Positions 1 to 8,533 of a DNA stretch of 64,000 nt are shown here, in pieces. A model generated the notes under the pieces. It was not told the DNA's origin, did not search any database, and was given only the letters and a program-made list of their open reading frames with translations. A program made the translations under genes and the position numbers. Source of the DNA: Leptolyngbyaceae cyanobacterium clean351 (GTDB lineage Bacteria; Cyanobacteriota; Cyanobacteriia; DAIDHW01); the NCBI GenBank assembly GCA_027451865.1, contig DAIDHW010000003.1, positions 70,891-134,890 of the forward strand, given 5' to 3'. Each line of letters starts with the position of its first letter. Position 1 is the stretch's first letter.

Positions 1-91
1 ACTTGTTATCCTCCAGTAGGCGGGTTGCTTTCTCCGTCACAATCGGCCGTCGGATCAGATCCGCTAGCTCGAGGGGGGCAACTTTACTCAC
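1..91 (-). CDS. rplW: 50S ribosomal protein L23 (partial, 5' end only)
   Basis: The first 30 codons are present; the gene runs off the left edge of the window. The GTG start at 91-89 overlaps the end of rplD by 8 nt, and the peptide contains [10 protein letters not shown] followed by LLEDNK, the typical L23 N-terminus. L23 lies at the exit of the ribosomal peptide tunnel and is the docking site for trigger factor and SRP. The order L3-L4-L23 is that of the cyanobacterial S10 cluster, so the genes beyond the window edge are expected to be rplB and onward. The GTG start is inferred from the overlap and from the lack of an ATG in frame. Confidence 0.9.
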   Translation of the reverse strand, partial: MSKVAPLELADLIRRPIVTEKATRLLEDNK

Positions 92-716
92 CGTAAACCT
101 CCTTAATGCGCTCGAGGGCCGCGCAAGTGGTGACAATGGTGTCGGCATGCAACAGGTCGAACAGATTCAAGTTATCAGCACAGATCAGCTTCAGGTTAGC
201 CATGTTGCGAGCCGATAGGTAAACGTTCTCCTCCCGCTGAGGGATGATCAGCAACACCTTAGCCGTAGGGTCAGCTCCCCACCGCTGCATCGCTGCTGCC
301 AGGGCTTGGGTTTTAGGCTTAGGCAGTTCGATGGCAAAGTCCTGCACTACCACCAGGTCCTCAAAGCGACTTTGGAGAGCGGTCCGCAGGGCTAAACGCC
401 GTTCCTTACGGTTCATCTTGGTACTGTAGTCCCGGGGTCGGGGGCCAAAGATCACCCCACCTCCCCGCCACAGGGGTGAGCGGGTCGAACCGGCTCGAGC
501 GCGGCCGGTGCCCTTTTGCCGCCAAGGCTTGCGACCACCACCGCGCACCTCGGAACGGGTCTTGGCGCAGGCAGTACCCTGACGGGCATTAGCCAGTTGT
601 CGTTCTAGGGCTCGATGGACCAGGTGTTGGGCGCTGGCCTCCTTAGCTACCCGCAGGTCTAGGGCAGCTTCCCCCACCGACTCACCCTGCCAGTTTTTGA
701 TCACACAATTTGGCAT
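84..716 (-). CDS. rplD: 50S ribosomal protein L4
   Basis: This 210-aa protein has the L4 layout: an N-terminal globular part, then the basic extended loop rich in Gly, Arg and Lys ([18 protein letters not shown], about residues 59-76) that lines the peptide exit tunnel, then the C-terminal globular domain. L4 is a primary 23S rRNA-binding protein needed early in 50S assembly. It lies 3 nt downstream of rplC and overlaps rplW, so the three are almost certainly one transcript. Length is normal for the family and nothing looks odd. In some bacteria L4 also represses its own operon; no such leader element was recognised here. Confidence 0.97.
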   Translation of the reverse strand: MPNCVIKNWQGESVGEAALDLRVAKEASAQHLVHRALERQLANARQGTACAKTRSEVRGGGRKPWRQKGTGRARAGSTRSPLWRGGGVIFGPRPRDYSTKMNRKERRLALRTALQSRFEDLVVVQDFAIELPKPKTQALAAAMQRWGADPTAKVLLIIPQREENVYLSARNMANLKLICADNLNLFDLLHADTIVTTCAALERIKEVYGE

Positions 717-719
717 GTT

Positions 720-1364
720 CTACCCCTGTTTACGTCCAACCAGATTGGCCGGAGTGATGCTAACTAGGGCTCCAGGCTTGCCCGGTACTGTCCCCTTGAT
801 CAGGATCACATTGCGGTCTGGATATACTTTAACCACGGTCAGTTTACGCACGGTCACCTGTTTATTACCTAGTTGACCGGCCATCCGTTTGCCGGGGTAA
901 ACCCGGCCCGGGGTGGTGCCAGCCCCCGTTGAGCCTGGCTGACGATGGTTTTTGGACCCGTGGGACATAGGACCACGACCAAAGTTATGGCGCTTCTGAT
1001 AGCCGGAAAAGCCCCGGCCAATGTTGGTGCCTCTCACGTCCACGATCTGACCCGGAGTGAAGTTGGTAACCGTGACCGCCTGACCGAGGGTAAGGTGTGC
1101 GGGGGCTGCTAGGCGGTACTCCCGCAGGTGACGCAGGGGGGGGGCCCCAGTTTTGGCCAGGTGGCCGAGCTCTGGTTTGGTCAGATTTTTCGGCTTGACA
1201 ACCCCGAACCCCAGCTGCACTGCGGTGTAGCCATCGGTATCTGGACTTTTAATTTGTGTGACGGTGCATGGACCAGCTTGGATGACGGTGACGGGGACGG
1301 CCTTACCCGTTTCATCGAACACCTGGGTCATACCTAGCTTGGTACCGAGAATCCCCAAGGACAC
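720..1364 (-). CDS. rplC: 50S ribosomal protein L3
   Basis: This 214-aa protein begins [16 protein letters not shown], the universal L3 start, and carries the central basic loop [20 protein letters not shown] (about residues 117-136) that reaches toward the peptidyl transferase centre. The start codon is GTG at 1364-1362. L3 initiates 50S assembly together with L24. It is the first gene of the ribosomal cluster, which fits cyanobacteria, where rpsJ is not at the head of this operon. The 377-bp region upstream separates it from the divergent ndhN and holds a good sigma-70-type promoter for this strand. Confidence 0.97.
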   Translation of the reverse strand: MSLGILGTKLGMTQVFDETGKAVPVTVIQAGPCTVTQIKSPDTDGYTAVQLGFGVVKPKNLTKPELGHLAKTGAPPLRHLREYRLAAPAHLTLGQAVTVTNFTPGQIVDVRGTNIGRGFSGYQKRHNFGRGPMSHGSKNHRQPGSTGAGTTPGRVYPGKRMAGQLGNKQVTVRKLTVVKVYPDRNVILIKGTVPGKPGALVSITPANLVGRKQG

Positions 1365-1451
1365 GGCTTTAGTCTCCCTGTACTACTATATGCGTTCTTT
1401 CATCTGCGGCAGGCGGGAAGGACTTTCCAGGCTACCTCCTTTTTCCAAGCC

Positions 1452-1480
1452 ACTATAAGACCCGGAGCCCTTGAATCCAA
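1452..1480 (-). promoter_or_regulatory. Predicted promoter for the rplC-rplD-rplW operon
   Basis: On the minus strand TTGGAT (1480-1475) is followed after exactly 17 nt by TATAGT (1457-1452), a near-consensus housekeeping promoter. It would give a leader of about 80 nt before the GTG of rplC. A second TATAGT lies closer to the gene, near 1388, but without a good -35. The rest of the 1365-1741 gap shows no ORF or structured RNA that I recognise; its right end must hold the ndhN promoter. Inferred from sequence only. Confidence 0.5.
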
Positions 1481-1741
1481 GAGTGTCCGAGAGGACTTTG
1501 AATTTTAGGTCTAGTTGGCGAAGGAAATTTTCCCTGTGGGGCAGTAGGGTTACCCCACCACTGCTTGCAGCGCCAGTCGGACTTGAAGAATCAAATCCTT
1601 CAGTATCCAGTGGAGGCCATGGCGGGCCCTAATATTTTGGCGGCAGTTACTCAATGTATACGATTGCCATAGAAATGTCTAGGGGAATGAAATAAATAGT
1701 TTTCTGGTAGCTTAGAGGCAAACCTATAGTGGAGATGCCAG

Positions 1742-2212
1742 ATGGGGCTATTGATTATCGGTGATAAATTCACCCGAGACCTGGAAAAGCATGGGGCCCT
1801 GGGGCTGTACGCACCCCTAGAGGGGGGGTTTGAAGGGCGATACCTGCGGCGTCTGCGCGGCGCCGGTTACGGCAGCATCTCCCTCACTGCCCGGGGGCTA
1901 GGGGATCTGTCCATGTACCTGGAGGGGGTGCACGGTGTGCGTCCCGCGCACTTGGGTAAACAGACCATCGGCCACACCGCCGCCGTAGGCAGTGTGGTCT
2001 TTGCTCCTCCCCTACTGCAGCTGCACCTAGACCAATTGCCAGCCCGCAGTCGGGGGTTGGTGGTGTGGATGATTGAAGGGTTTGTGTTATCAGCTCAGGA
2101 ACGGGAGTATCTATGCCGTTTGCCTCAGACCCAGCCTCGAGTAAAGGTGGTCGTGGAGGTCGGGGGTGCCCCAGCGGCGCGTTGGCAGCCCCTAGCCACC
2201 GTTAGTTGTTAA
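1742..2212 (+). CDS. ndhN: NAD(P)H-quinone oxidoreductase subunit N
   Basis: This 156-aa soluble protein carries the NdhN hallmarks YAPLEGGFEGRY.RRLR, then SLTARGLGD and HGVRPAHLGK, and ends with VVVEVGG and W.PL. NdhN is an oxygenic-photosynthesis-specific subunit of NDH-1, sitting on the stromal/cytoplasmic side near the quinone-binding module. It takes part in cyclic electron flow around photosystem I and in respiration. The ATG at 1742 is preceded by a GGAG-like ribosome binding site. The gene is divergent from rplC. Its partner membrane-arm genes ndhF and ndhD lie separately at 11.8-15.5 kb. Confidence 0.95.
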   Translation: MGLLIIGDKFTRDLEKHGALGLYAPLEGGFEGRYLRRLRGAGYGSISLTARGLGDLSMYLEGVHGVRPAHLGKQTIGHTAAVGSVVFAPPLLQLHLDQLPARSRGLVVWMIEGFVLSAQEREYLCRLPQTQPRVKVVVEVGGAPAARWQPLATVSC

Positions 2213-2241
2213 GTAGTTGAGGCGGCCTCAACTACGCCGCC
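2213..2241. terminator. Inverted repeat between convergent genes, probable bidirectional terminator
   Basis: GTAGTTGAGGC (2213-2223) and GCCTCAACTAC (2225-2235) form an 11-bp perfect inverted repeat with a 1-nt centre. An alternative hairpin pairs GGCGGC (2221-2226) with GCCGCC (2236-2241). It starts right after the ndhN stop and overlaps the stop of the small gene on the other strand. There is no clear T-run on either side, so a role in termination or mRNA 3'-end protection is inferred. Confidence 0.4.
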
Positions 2242-2470
2242 TGAGGGAGTCTAGGCTAGGAACCTGAGGGCGGGAGGAAGCCGGAGGCAGGTACAGGGGG
2301 CGAGACTGGATTGATGTGCTTCGAGGCCGCCCCCGCCACCCTTGCCACCCCAGGGCTAAGCCGGCGGTGCCCAGCCCGAAGGCCACTAGGGGCCAGTGAT
2401 AGTGCAGACCGCCAAGGACCACCTCCACCGCTCCCATGGTCAACAGGAACCTACCAACCGATGGTCTCAT
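2228..2470 (-). CDS. Small predicted membrane protein downstream of hli
   Basis: An 80-aa ORF starts at ATG 2470 with GAGGTG a few bases upstream, 12 nt after the stop of the hli gene. Residues about 5-42 are hydrophobic and would form one or two membrane segments; the C-terminal half is basic and rich in Pro and Ser. I do not recognise the family. A short membrane protein directly behind a high-light-inducible protein suggests co-transcription and a thylakoid location, but that rests on context alone. A TTG at 2482 abutting the hli stop is an alternative start. Confidence 0.55.
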   Translation of the reverse strand: MRPSVGRFLLTMGAVEVVLGGLHYHWPLVAFGLGTAGLALGWQGWRGRPRSTSIQSRPLYLPPASSRPQVPSLDSLRRRS

Positions 2471-2482
2471 TGGACACCTCAA

Positions 2483-2653
2483 CTACCTCAGTCCCAGCCA
2501 GGTTAGGAGTCCCTGGCCAGTAAAGTACTCAATCCCTAGGGCAAGGGCGATTCCCAGCATTGCGGCTCGGCCGTTGAGGCGCTCGGCGTAGTAATTAAAA
2601 CCAAACTTTGGCTCTTCTAGGTGAGGGGTCTTAGTGGGTTCGAGGGGAGTCAT
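2483..2653 (-). CDS. hli: High-light-inducible protein (one-helix chlorophyll a/b-binding family)
   Basis: This 56-aa protein contains NYYAERLNGRAAMLGI (about residues 20-35), the chlorophyll-binding signature of Hlip/SCP proteins: the conserved Glu and Asn-Gly-Arg of the single membrane helix, followed by a hydrophobic run ending in IEYFTGQG. Hlips bind chlorophyll and beta-carotene, quench excess excitation, and associate with photosystem II assembly intermediates and chlorophyll synthase. The start is ATG 2653. The neighbour on the same strand is a small membrane protein 12 nt downstream. Confidence 0.93.
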   Translation of the reverse strand: MTPLEPTKTPHLEEPKFGFNYYAERLNGRAAMLGIALALGIEYFTGQGLLTWLGLR

Positions 2654-2871
2654 GGATGGTTAGAACTAACTGACATGTAACCATTCTAAGGGCTTAACCT
2701 TAGGGTTGTTGGGCTACCGGGCTCAGATCTCCCCTGCCGTCTGGCCGCAAGGAATAACCCTATAATAGGTAGACCTACAGAAAATTCCATTGGCATAACC
2801 CATCCTACGGCCCTCCGGCCTGTTCCGTAGGGGACGCCTTGGTAAATCCTAGCCTAGGGCTTAGATCAACT

Positions 2872-3390
2872 ATGCATCACCCCATGAATCGCTTATCTAT
2901 TTTCGTAGATGGGAATAATATGTTTTATGCCCAACAGAAAAACGGCTGGTTCTTTGACCCCAAGCGAGTCCTAAGCTACTTCACCCAAGACCCGGACGTG
3001 GCTCTGGTTAATGCCTTTTGGTATACCGGCCTCAAGGACCCCCAAGACCAGCGGGGGTTCCGCGATGCCCTGATTAGTTTAGGGTATACAGTCCGGACCA
3101 AGATCCTGAAGGAGTACTACGACGACAATTCGGGGCGTTATTCCCAAAAGGCTAATCTAGACATCGAAATTGTGGTGGACATGTTCAACACCGTTGAACA
3201 GTACGACCGGGTGATCCTCTTTAGTGGCGATGGGGATTTTGAACGGGCCATCGAGTTACTCCGGTCTAAAAACACCCACATCACTGTGATTTCTACAGAG
3301 GGAATGATTGCCCGGGAACTGAGAAATGCCACGGACAGGTACATAGACCTGAACGAAATCCGCGCGCAGATCGAAAAGACGGAGTACTGA
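2872..3390 (+). CDS. LabA-like NYN-domain protein
   Basis: The protein of about 172 aa starts MHHPMNRLSIFVDGNNMFYA. It has the NYN/LabA fold: FVDGNN with an early Asp and Asn pair, KANLDIEIVVDM in the middle and ILFSGDGDFERAIE toward the end, so the acidic residues of this PIN-like nuclease superfamily are in place. In Synechococcus elongatus, LabA takes part in negative feedback from KaiC on clock-controlled transcription; related NYN proteins act on RNA. Which role applies here is not decidable from sequence. ATG 2884 is an alternative start; an in-frame upstream TTG at 2839 is less likely. Confidence 0.85.
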   Translation: MHHPMNRLSIFVDGNNMFYAQQKNGWFFDPKRVLSYFTQDPDVALVNAFWYTGLKDPQDQRGFRDALISLGYTVRTKILKEYYDDNSGRYSQKANLDIEIVVDMFNTVEQYDRVILFSGDGDFERAIELLRSKNTHITVISTEGMIARELRNATDRYIDLNEIRAQIEKTEY

Positions 3391-3407
3391 GCAAACCCCT
3401 GTGTAAC

Positions 3408-3479
3408 TGGGTGACGAGGGATTCGAACCCTCAACCAGCGGATTAAGAGTCCGATGCGCTACCGTTGCGCCAGTCACCC
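3408..3479 (-). tRNA. tRNA-Lys (CUU)
   Basis: A 72-nt cloverleaf with acceptor GGGTGAC pairing with GTCACCC, a T-arm with GGTTCGAATCC, and an anticodon loop reading CTCTTAA, so the anticodon is CUU. The discriminator is A and CCA is not encoded. Confidence 0.95.
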
Positions 3480-3571
3480 GCTCGGGCAATGAATGTATCG
3501 CCTTCGGTCATTCTAGCAGGAGCGCATCGGATTGGCACTGGAAATTTCCCGAAGGTCTAGGAGGCAGGAAA

Positions 3572-5146
3572 ATTACTGTCAAGACAGCGATTGAAGAAGA
3601 GTTTATCCAGGGTCCCCTCAAGTGGGCAATTGCCCTGACGGTTTCCTTGGGAGCGATTTTGGAGGTGATCGACACTAGCATCGTCAACGTCGCCCTCACG
3701 GACATTCAAGGCAACCTTGGGGTAGACCTGAGCGAAATCGGCTGGGTTTCCACCGGCTACACCATCGCTAACGTAATTATGATTCCCCTGACCGCCTGGC
3801 TCGGGCAACGGTTTGGCCGCAAGCGCTACTTTATTTTCTCCCTGATCGGCTTTACCATCGCCTCGGCCATGTGCGGCCTAGCAGCCAATTTGACTATGCT
3901 CGTGGCCTCCCGGGTTTTGCAGGGTCTGTGCGGCGGCGGGCTTTTGGCCAAGGCCCAAACGATCCTGTTTGAGACTTTCCCCCCTGCCGAACAGGGGTTA
4001 GCCCAGTCCGTGTTCGGGGTGGGGGTAATTGCCGGGCCGGCGATTGGCCCGGTGTTAGGAGGGTTCTTGACGGATACCCTCAGCTGGCGGTGGATATTTT
4101 TTGTCAATTTGCCCTTTGGGGTGTTGGCCGTAGTCATGGCTACCTTGTTTTTGCCTGCTGACCCCTCCTATCCCCGTCGTGGTCAGGTGGACTGGTGGGG
4201 AATTTGCTTCTTGGTCCTGATGATCGGCAGCTTTCAGGTAGTGCTTGAGGAGGGACAACGCTACTCCTGGTTCGAGTCCACCTGGCTGCGGAACCTGATG
4301 GTAGTGGGGACAGGGGGGATGGGACTGTTTATTTGGCAGGAGCTGCGGGTACGCCATCCGGCGGTAGACCTACGGGTGCTGACCTACCCATCCGTAGCGG
4401 CCGGCAGCCTTTACTCGACGGTGATGGGCATGGGGCTGTACGGGACCCTGTTCGCTGTCCCTCTGTTTACCCAGAGTATTCTACAGTTCACTGCCCTCGA
4501 GACAGGGTTGCTGCTCGCTCCGGGAGCCCTGGCCTCGGCAACGGTAATGGTTTTGTTGGGGAAGATTTCAAACTGGGTTGACGCTCGGCTGCTGATCACG
4601 GCTGGGGCTTGTGGCAGTGCCCTAGTGATGTTTTCCTTGGCTAGCATCAACCCTCAAACCGGGCCTGATGACCTGTTTTGGCCTCTGGTATTCCGGGGTG
4701 GGACCGCAGTTATGCTCTTTTTGCCCCTGAGCTTGGCCACCTTGAGCCCTCTCCCCCGAGCAAAGATTGCCGCCGGTTCGGGGTTCTATAATCTGACTCG
4801 GCAGCTAGGAGGCAGCTTGGGGATTGCCCTGCTCACTACGATCATCCAACAGCGAGAGGCATTCCACCGGGCGATTCTAGTCGAGCACCTCCAGATTGCC
4901 AGCCCCAACACCCTAGGGCGGCTCAGCTTGCTGACGGAGCTTTTCCAACAGCAGGGGTCTGACCCCCATACGGCTTACTTTCGGGCCCTAGACGTGATCG
5001 ACGAGACGGTGAATCAACAGGCCGCGGTGATGTCCTTTGCCGATTGCTTCTGGCTGGTGGGTTGGATGTTTTTGGTTTCCCTGCCCCTGGTGGTTTTCCT
5101 CGGTCGGGGGGCTAAACAAGGGGGAGGGGACGTGAGTGTACACTAG
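3572..5146 (+). CDS. DHA2-family (EmrB/QacA) MFS multidrug transporter, possible ATT start
   Basis: A 14-helix major facilitator: the first helix reads [26 protein letters not shown], motif A is [10 protein letters not shown], and the antiporter motif C is [12 protein letters not shown]. It would export drugs or metabolites with proton antiport across the cytoplasmic membrane; the substrate is unknown and no HlyD partner is adjacent. The first canonical start in frame is TTG at 3647, but that would cut into helix 1 and has no ribosome binding site. The frame is open upstream, with no ATG, GTG or TTG, and an AGGAGG at 3559-3564 stands 7 nt before ATT at 3572, giving the expected short cytoplasmic N-terminus. 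The 3' end overlaps the convergent uvrB by 4 nt. Confidence 0.85.
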   Translation: MTVKTAIEEEFIQGPLKWAIALTVSLGAILEVIDTSIVNVALTDIQGNLGVDLSEIGWVSTGYTIANVIMIPLTAWLGQRFGRKRYFIFSLIGFTIASAMCGLAANLTMLVASRVLQGLCGGGLLAKAQTILFETFPPAEQGLAQSVFGVGVIAGPAIGPVLGGFLTDTLSWRWIFFVNLPFGVLAVVMATLFLPADPSYPRRGQVDWWGICFLVLMIGSFQVVLEEGQRYSWFESTWLRNLMVVGTGGMGLFIWQELRVRHPAVDLRVLTYPSVAAGSLYSTVMGMGLYGTLFAVPLFTQSILQFTALETGLLLAPGALASATVMVLLGKISNWVDARLLITAGACGSALVMFSLASINPQTGPDDLFWPLVFRGGTAVMLFLPLSLATLSPLPRAKIAAGSGFYNLTRQLGGSLGIALLTTIIQQREAFHRAILVEHLQIASPNTLGRLSLLTELFQQQGSDPHTAYFRALDVIDETVNQQAAVMSFADCFWLVGWMFLVSLPLVVFLGRGAKQGGGDVSVH

Positions 5147-7185
5147 CTGGGTTTGGCTGGGTACTGGGCCTTTAGCTGCTTAATTTGGTCCCGGTACTGG
5201 GCTGCCGTCTCAAATTCCAGGGCTTGGGCTGCTGAGCGCATGAGGGCTTCTAGCTGTTCGATCAGTTGGGGTACCTGGGCGGGGCTAGGGGAGATAGCCG
5301 GAACCCCCTGGGTGTTGAGGCGGCGAGAAATATTCAGGAAAGAAAGGATAGCATTGCGGGAGTTTTTGCGGATGGGTTGGGGAGTAATCCCGTGGCGGCG
5401 ATTGTAGTCAAGCTGGATCTGCCGGCGCCGCTCGGTCTGCTCTAGGGTCCGCTCCATACTCTGGGTGAGGTGGTCGGCATACATTATCGCTTGACCGCGC
5501 ACGTGGCGGGCCGCTCGGCCAATGGTTTGGATTAAGGAGCGCTCCGTGCGCAGAAAACCCTCCTTGTCCGCATCGAGAATCGCCACTAGGGACACCTCCG
5601 GCAGGTCCAGGCCTTCCCGCAGCAGGTTCACCCCGATCAGAACATCAAATTCCCCCTGGCGCAGGTCCTGGAGAATCTCAATCCGCTGGATGGCGTTAAT
5701 CTCCGAGTGGAGGTAACGCACCCGCACCTGATGTCCCTGGAGATAGTCAGTCAAGTCCTCGGCCATGCGCTTAGTTAAGGTGGTGACCAGGACGCGCTCC
5801 TGACGGGAGACTCGCTCCCGCACCTCCCCGAGGAGGTCATCAACTTGCCCCTGGGTGGGCCGGATGAAGACCTCCGGGTCTACCACCCCTGTAGGGCGAA
5901 TTACCTGCTCGACCACCTGACCAGTGGCGGGAAGATAAAACCGCTGTCCTCCAGGATTAGGAGTTACAAATTCGCCCCCCGATTGCTCTAACTCCCAGTC
6001 CCCTGGGGTGGCGGAGACGAAGATGGCCTGCTTTACCTTGGCCCAGAACTCAGGGGCCTTCAGGGGACGGTTGTCCCGAGCGCTGGGTAGGCGAAACCCG
6101 TGGTCGATGAGGACTTGCTTACGGGACTGGTCCCCATGGTACATCCCCCGTAGTTGGGGGACGGTGACGTGGGACTCATCCACTACCAGCAACCAATCGG
6201 CCGGGAAGTAGTCCACCAAGCACTCTGGGGGCTCCCCCGGGGCCCGTCCCGCTAGGTGCCGGGAATAGTTTTCGACACCATTGCAGTAGCCCACCTGGCG
6301 CAACATCTCCAGGTCGTACTGGGTACGTTGGCTGAGGCGCTGGGCCTCTAGAAGCTTACCGGCTGCCTCCAGCTCGGCTAGCCGCTGCTGGAGCTCCGCC
6401 TGAATCGCCCCGCAGGCCTCCTCAAGGCGTTCTTGGGGGGTGACGAAGTGGCGGGCCGGGTAAATATTAACCGCGGCCAGGCGCTCTAGGCTCGCCCCGG
6501 TAATCGGGTCTAGGTAGTAAATGGCCTCAATTTCATCACCAAAAAACTCCACACGGATAATCCGGTCTTCGTAGGCAGGACCAATTTCTACCACGTCCCC
6601 CTTGACCCGGAAGCGCCCCCGGCCAAGCTCTAGATCGTTGCGCTCGTACTGGATCCCAGTCAGGTCCCGCAGGACTTGCCGCTGATCCACCTCTAAACCT
6701 ACCGCCAGGGATAGGGCCGCCTCTAGGTAGGCCTGAGGCATCCCCAAACCATAGATGCAACTGATTGAAGCCACCACAATTACGTCCCGTCGCTCAAATA
6801 GGGAACGGGTGGCCGAGTGGCGCAGCATATCGATCTCTTCGTTGATCGAGGCGCTTTTTTCAATGTAGGTATCCGTGACCGGTATGTAGGCCTCGGGTTG
6901 GTAGTAGTCGTAGTAACTGACGAAGTACTCGACCGCGTTGTGGGGAAAAAATTCCCTCAGCTCATTACACAACTGGGCGGCCAGGGTTTTATTGTGGGCA
7001 AGCACTAGGGTGGGCCGCTCGTAGGCAGCGATCACCCGGGCTACGGTGTGGGTTTTGCCAGTCCCTGTGGCCCCCCAGAGGGTAAGGTAGGGTTCACCCT
7101 TGCGCAGCCCCCTCAGGAGCTGTTCAATGGCCCGGGGTTGGTCTCCCGTGGGGGAGAAAGGAGCAGTTAGCTCAAAGGCGGTCAT
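5143..7185 (-). CDS. uvrB: UvrABC excinuclease subunit B
   Basis: This 680-aa protein is a full-length UvrB: Walker A GATGTGKT at residues 38-45, the damage-sensing beta-hairpin [12 protein letters not shown] near residues 91-102, the DEXX box VVDESHVT, helicase motifs V-VI including [16 protein letters not shown], and a C-terminal UVR coiled-coil ([18 protein letters not shown]) that binds UvrC. It verifies lesions found by UvrA in nucleotide excision repair. It starts 5 nt after the stop of the CsoR-type gene, so the two probably share a transcript. Its stop shares the CTAG with the stop of the convergent transporter. Confidence 0.98.
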   Translation of the reverse strand: MTAFELTAPFSPTGDQPRAIEQLLRGLRKGEPYLTLWGATGTGKTHTVARVIAAYERPTLVLAHNKTLAAQLCNELREFFPHNAVEYFVSYYDYYQPEAYIPVTDTYIEKSASINEEIDMLRHSATRSLFERRDVIVVASISCIYGLGMPQAYLEAALSLAVGLEVDQRQVLRDLTGIQYERNDLELGRGRFRVKGDVVEIGPAYEDRIIRVEFFGDEIEAIYYLDPITGASLERLAAVNIYPARHFVTPQERLEEACGAIQAELQQRLAELEAAGKLLEAQRLSQRTQYDLEMLRQVGYCNGVENYSRHLAGRAPGEPPECLVDYFPADWLLVVDESHVTVPQLRGMYHGDQSRKQVLIDHGFRLPSARDNRPLKAPEFWAKVKQAIFVSATPGDWELEQSGGEFVTPNPGGQRFYLPATGQVVEQVIRPTGVVDPEVFIRPTQGQVDDLLGEVRERVSRQERVLVTTLTKRMAEDLTDYLQGHQVRVRYLHSEINAIQRIEILQDLRQGEFDVLIGVNLLREGLDLPEVSLVAILDADKEGFLRTERSLIQTIGRAARHVRGQAIMYADHLTQSMERTLEQTERRRQIQLDYNRRHGITPQPIRKNSRNAILSFLNISRRLNTQGVPAISPSPAQVPQLIEQLEALMRSAAQALEFETAAQYRDQIKQLKAQYPAKPS

Positions 7186-7190
7186 GGAAA

Positions 7191-7523
7191 CTAGGGGAGA
7201 AACTGATCAAGGGCGGCCTTAAGTCCGGCTAGCTCCGCCTCAATGTTGCCCTCCCGGGCTGCCCGGGCAACGCATTCGTTGAGATGTTCATCCAAGATCA
7301 AGCGGGCGGTCCGGTCTAGGGCCCCCCGCACCGCAGCCACCTGCACTAGTACTTCGGGGCAGGGGCGGCCTTCCTGGACCATCTGCTTGATGCCCCGGAC
7401 ATGCCCTTCGATGCGGGAGAGGCGGTGAACGATTTGACGCAGAGATTCCTCACTGTGGACGTGGGGATGTAGGTGAGGTTCTGACAGTCCCGGGTGAGGG
7501 AGGCTAGGCACAAGGTCGACCAT
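7191..7523 (-). CDS. CsoR/RcnR-family metal-sensing repressor, InrS-like
   Basis: This 110-aa all-helical protein keeps the CsoR ligand set: Cys55, His80 and Cys84, with the family spacing of 25 and 4 residues, inside RPCPEVLVQ and LDEHLNECV. The N-terminus is His-rich (HLHPHVH, residues 18-23), as in the nickel sensor InrS of Synechocystis, so Ni(II) is the more likely ligand than Cu(I). Such proteins bind DNA as apo-tetramers and release it with metal. No efflux gene is adjacent. It sits in front of uvrB and diverges from the peptidase gene. ATG 7523 was chosen; a TTG at 7544 is also in frame. Confidence 0.85.
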   Translation of the reverse strand: MVDLVPSLPHPGLSEPHLHPHVHSEESLRQIVHRLSRIEGHVRGIKQMVQEGRPCPEVLVQVAAVRGALDRTARLILDEHLNECVARAAREGNIEAELAGLKAALDQFLP

Positions 7524-7638
7524 GGAAAAGCTAATGCACTCCAACGTCTCCCCCCATGATAGACACTCGCCTCCTGGTCTGCCAGGACGGATAGGTGGGC
7601 CTGTCCACTACCCTAGGCGTAAAAGGGCAGCGGGACTA

Positions 7639-8283
7639 ATGGGCATGGAAATTACCCTAGACGAGATTCCCCTTGAAATTGAGTACAAGAGCATCAAGCA
7701 CCTGCACCTAAAGGTTTTGCCCCCGGGGGGCCGATATTCGCACCCGGCCCCCTTCCGGTGCAGCCGCGAACAGCTAGAAGCCTTTGGGGCTCAAAAATAC
7801 ACCTGGATTGAGCAGCAGCGCCACCACCTTGCACCCCCAGAGACTCCCGTAATCGACTGGGGGGGTAGAAGCTCAGGGCCCTCCCAGGATCGATCTGGAG
7901 CTGGACACATCCCCAAAATAGCAGGGGGAAATTCTCCAGACCTGACACCGGCAGGAGTTACGCCGCCAGAGTGCCCAGTTGCTGCCGGCCTAGGGGTCAA
8001 GTGTGCGGGGGTTTACGTACAGCGGATGAAGACCCACTGGGGCAGTTGTAACCCCCAAGCCCGGACGATTCGCCTGAACACCACCCTGACCGAGAAGTCG
8101 CTCATGTGCTTAGACTACGTGATTCTCCATGAGCTAGCCCATATTCTCGAGCCCAACCACGGCCAAGGGTTTGTCAGTTTAATGGACACTCACCTCCCCA
8201 CCTGGCGCCAGGTACGAGGGCAACTTAACCAGAGTATTTGCTGGGAACGGAGAAGGAGGGATTCGAACCCTCGTTACCCTTGA
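7639..8283 (+). pseudogene. DUF45/YgjP-like metallopeptidase, probably frameshifted in the middle
   Basis: The reading frame is open, but the protein looks like two good ends joined by nonsense. Residues 1-70 (MEITLDEIPLEIEYKS, then KYTWIEQQRHHL) match the DUF45 N-terminus. The end has RMKTHWGSC and the zinc motif HELAHILEPNH (8128 onward), both intact. Between about 7862 and 8005 the family-like sequence lies in the next frame (QGPPRIDLELDTSP, later HRQELRRQSAQLLPA), and that frame holds three stops (TAG 7919, TGA 7943, TAG 7991), two of them where Trp is expected. The final 11 residues are encoded inside the tRNA-Ser gene on the opposite strand. Probably inactive, though a changed but folded protein cannot be excluded. 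Confidence 0.7.
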
Positions 8284-8335
8284 GGGGTAAACAGCATTTC
8301 CAGTGCTGCGCCTTCAACCACTCGGCCACTTCTCC
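8248..8335 (-). tRNA. tRNA-Ser (GGA)
   Basis: An 88-nt class II tRNA: acceptor GGAGAAG pairing with CTTCTCC, a long variable arm, an anticodon loop reading CTGGAAA (anticodon GGA) and discriminator G. Its 3' part is overlapped on the other strand by the last 36 nt of the peptidase reading frame. Confidence 0.95.
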
Positions 8336-8412
8336 CAACAGGGCTCAACCATCATAACCCGGATGTCATCGAGCGGGAAGTAGGCCGGGAAAACTTTTTG
8401 AAGGACTGAAGA

Positions 8413-8493
8413 TGGGCGGGGAGAGAATCGAACTCTCACATCTTTCGATGGCAGATTTTGAGACTGCTGCGTCTACCGTTTCGCCACCCGCCC
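8413..8493 (-). tRNA. tRNA-Leu (CAA)
   Basis: An 81-nt class II tRNA with acceptor GGGCGGG/CCCGCCC, the anticodon loop CTCAAAA (anticodon CAA), T-arm GAGTTCGATTCTC and discriminator A. The anticodon stem seems to have a U-U opposition at its loop-proximal pair. Confidence 0.9.
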
Positions 8494-8533
8494 TAGGTGA
8501 GACTCTATTTTATAATACCAGGGCCACCGCTGG

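Noticed and set aside
1365..1741. Possible structured ribosomal-protein leader upstream of rplC
   Set aside because: Apart from the promoter I could not find a stable conserved hairpin or an L4-like binding structure by eye; calling one would be guesswork.
3138..3489. Two minus-strand ORFs over the labA-like gene end and tRNA-Lys
   Set aside because: They run through the tRNA and the antisense of a good gene, have no start context, and match the common tRNA-derived spurious peptide pattern.
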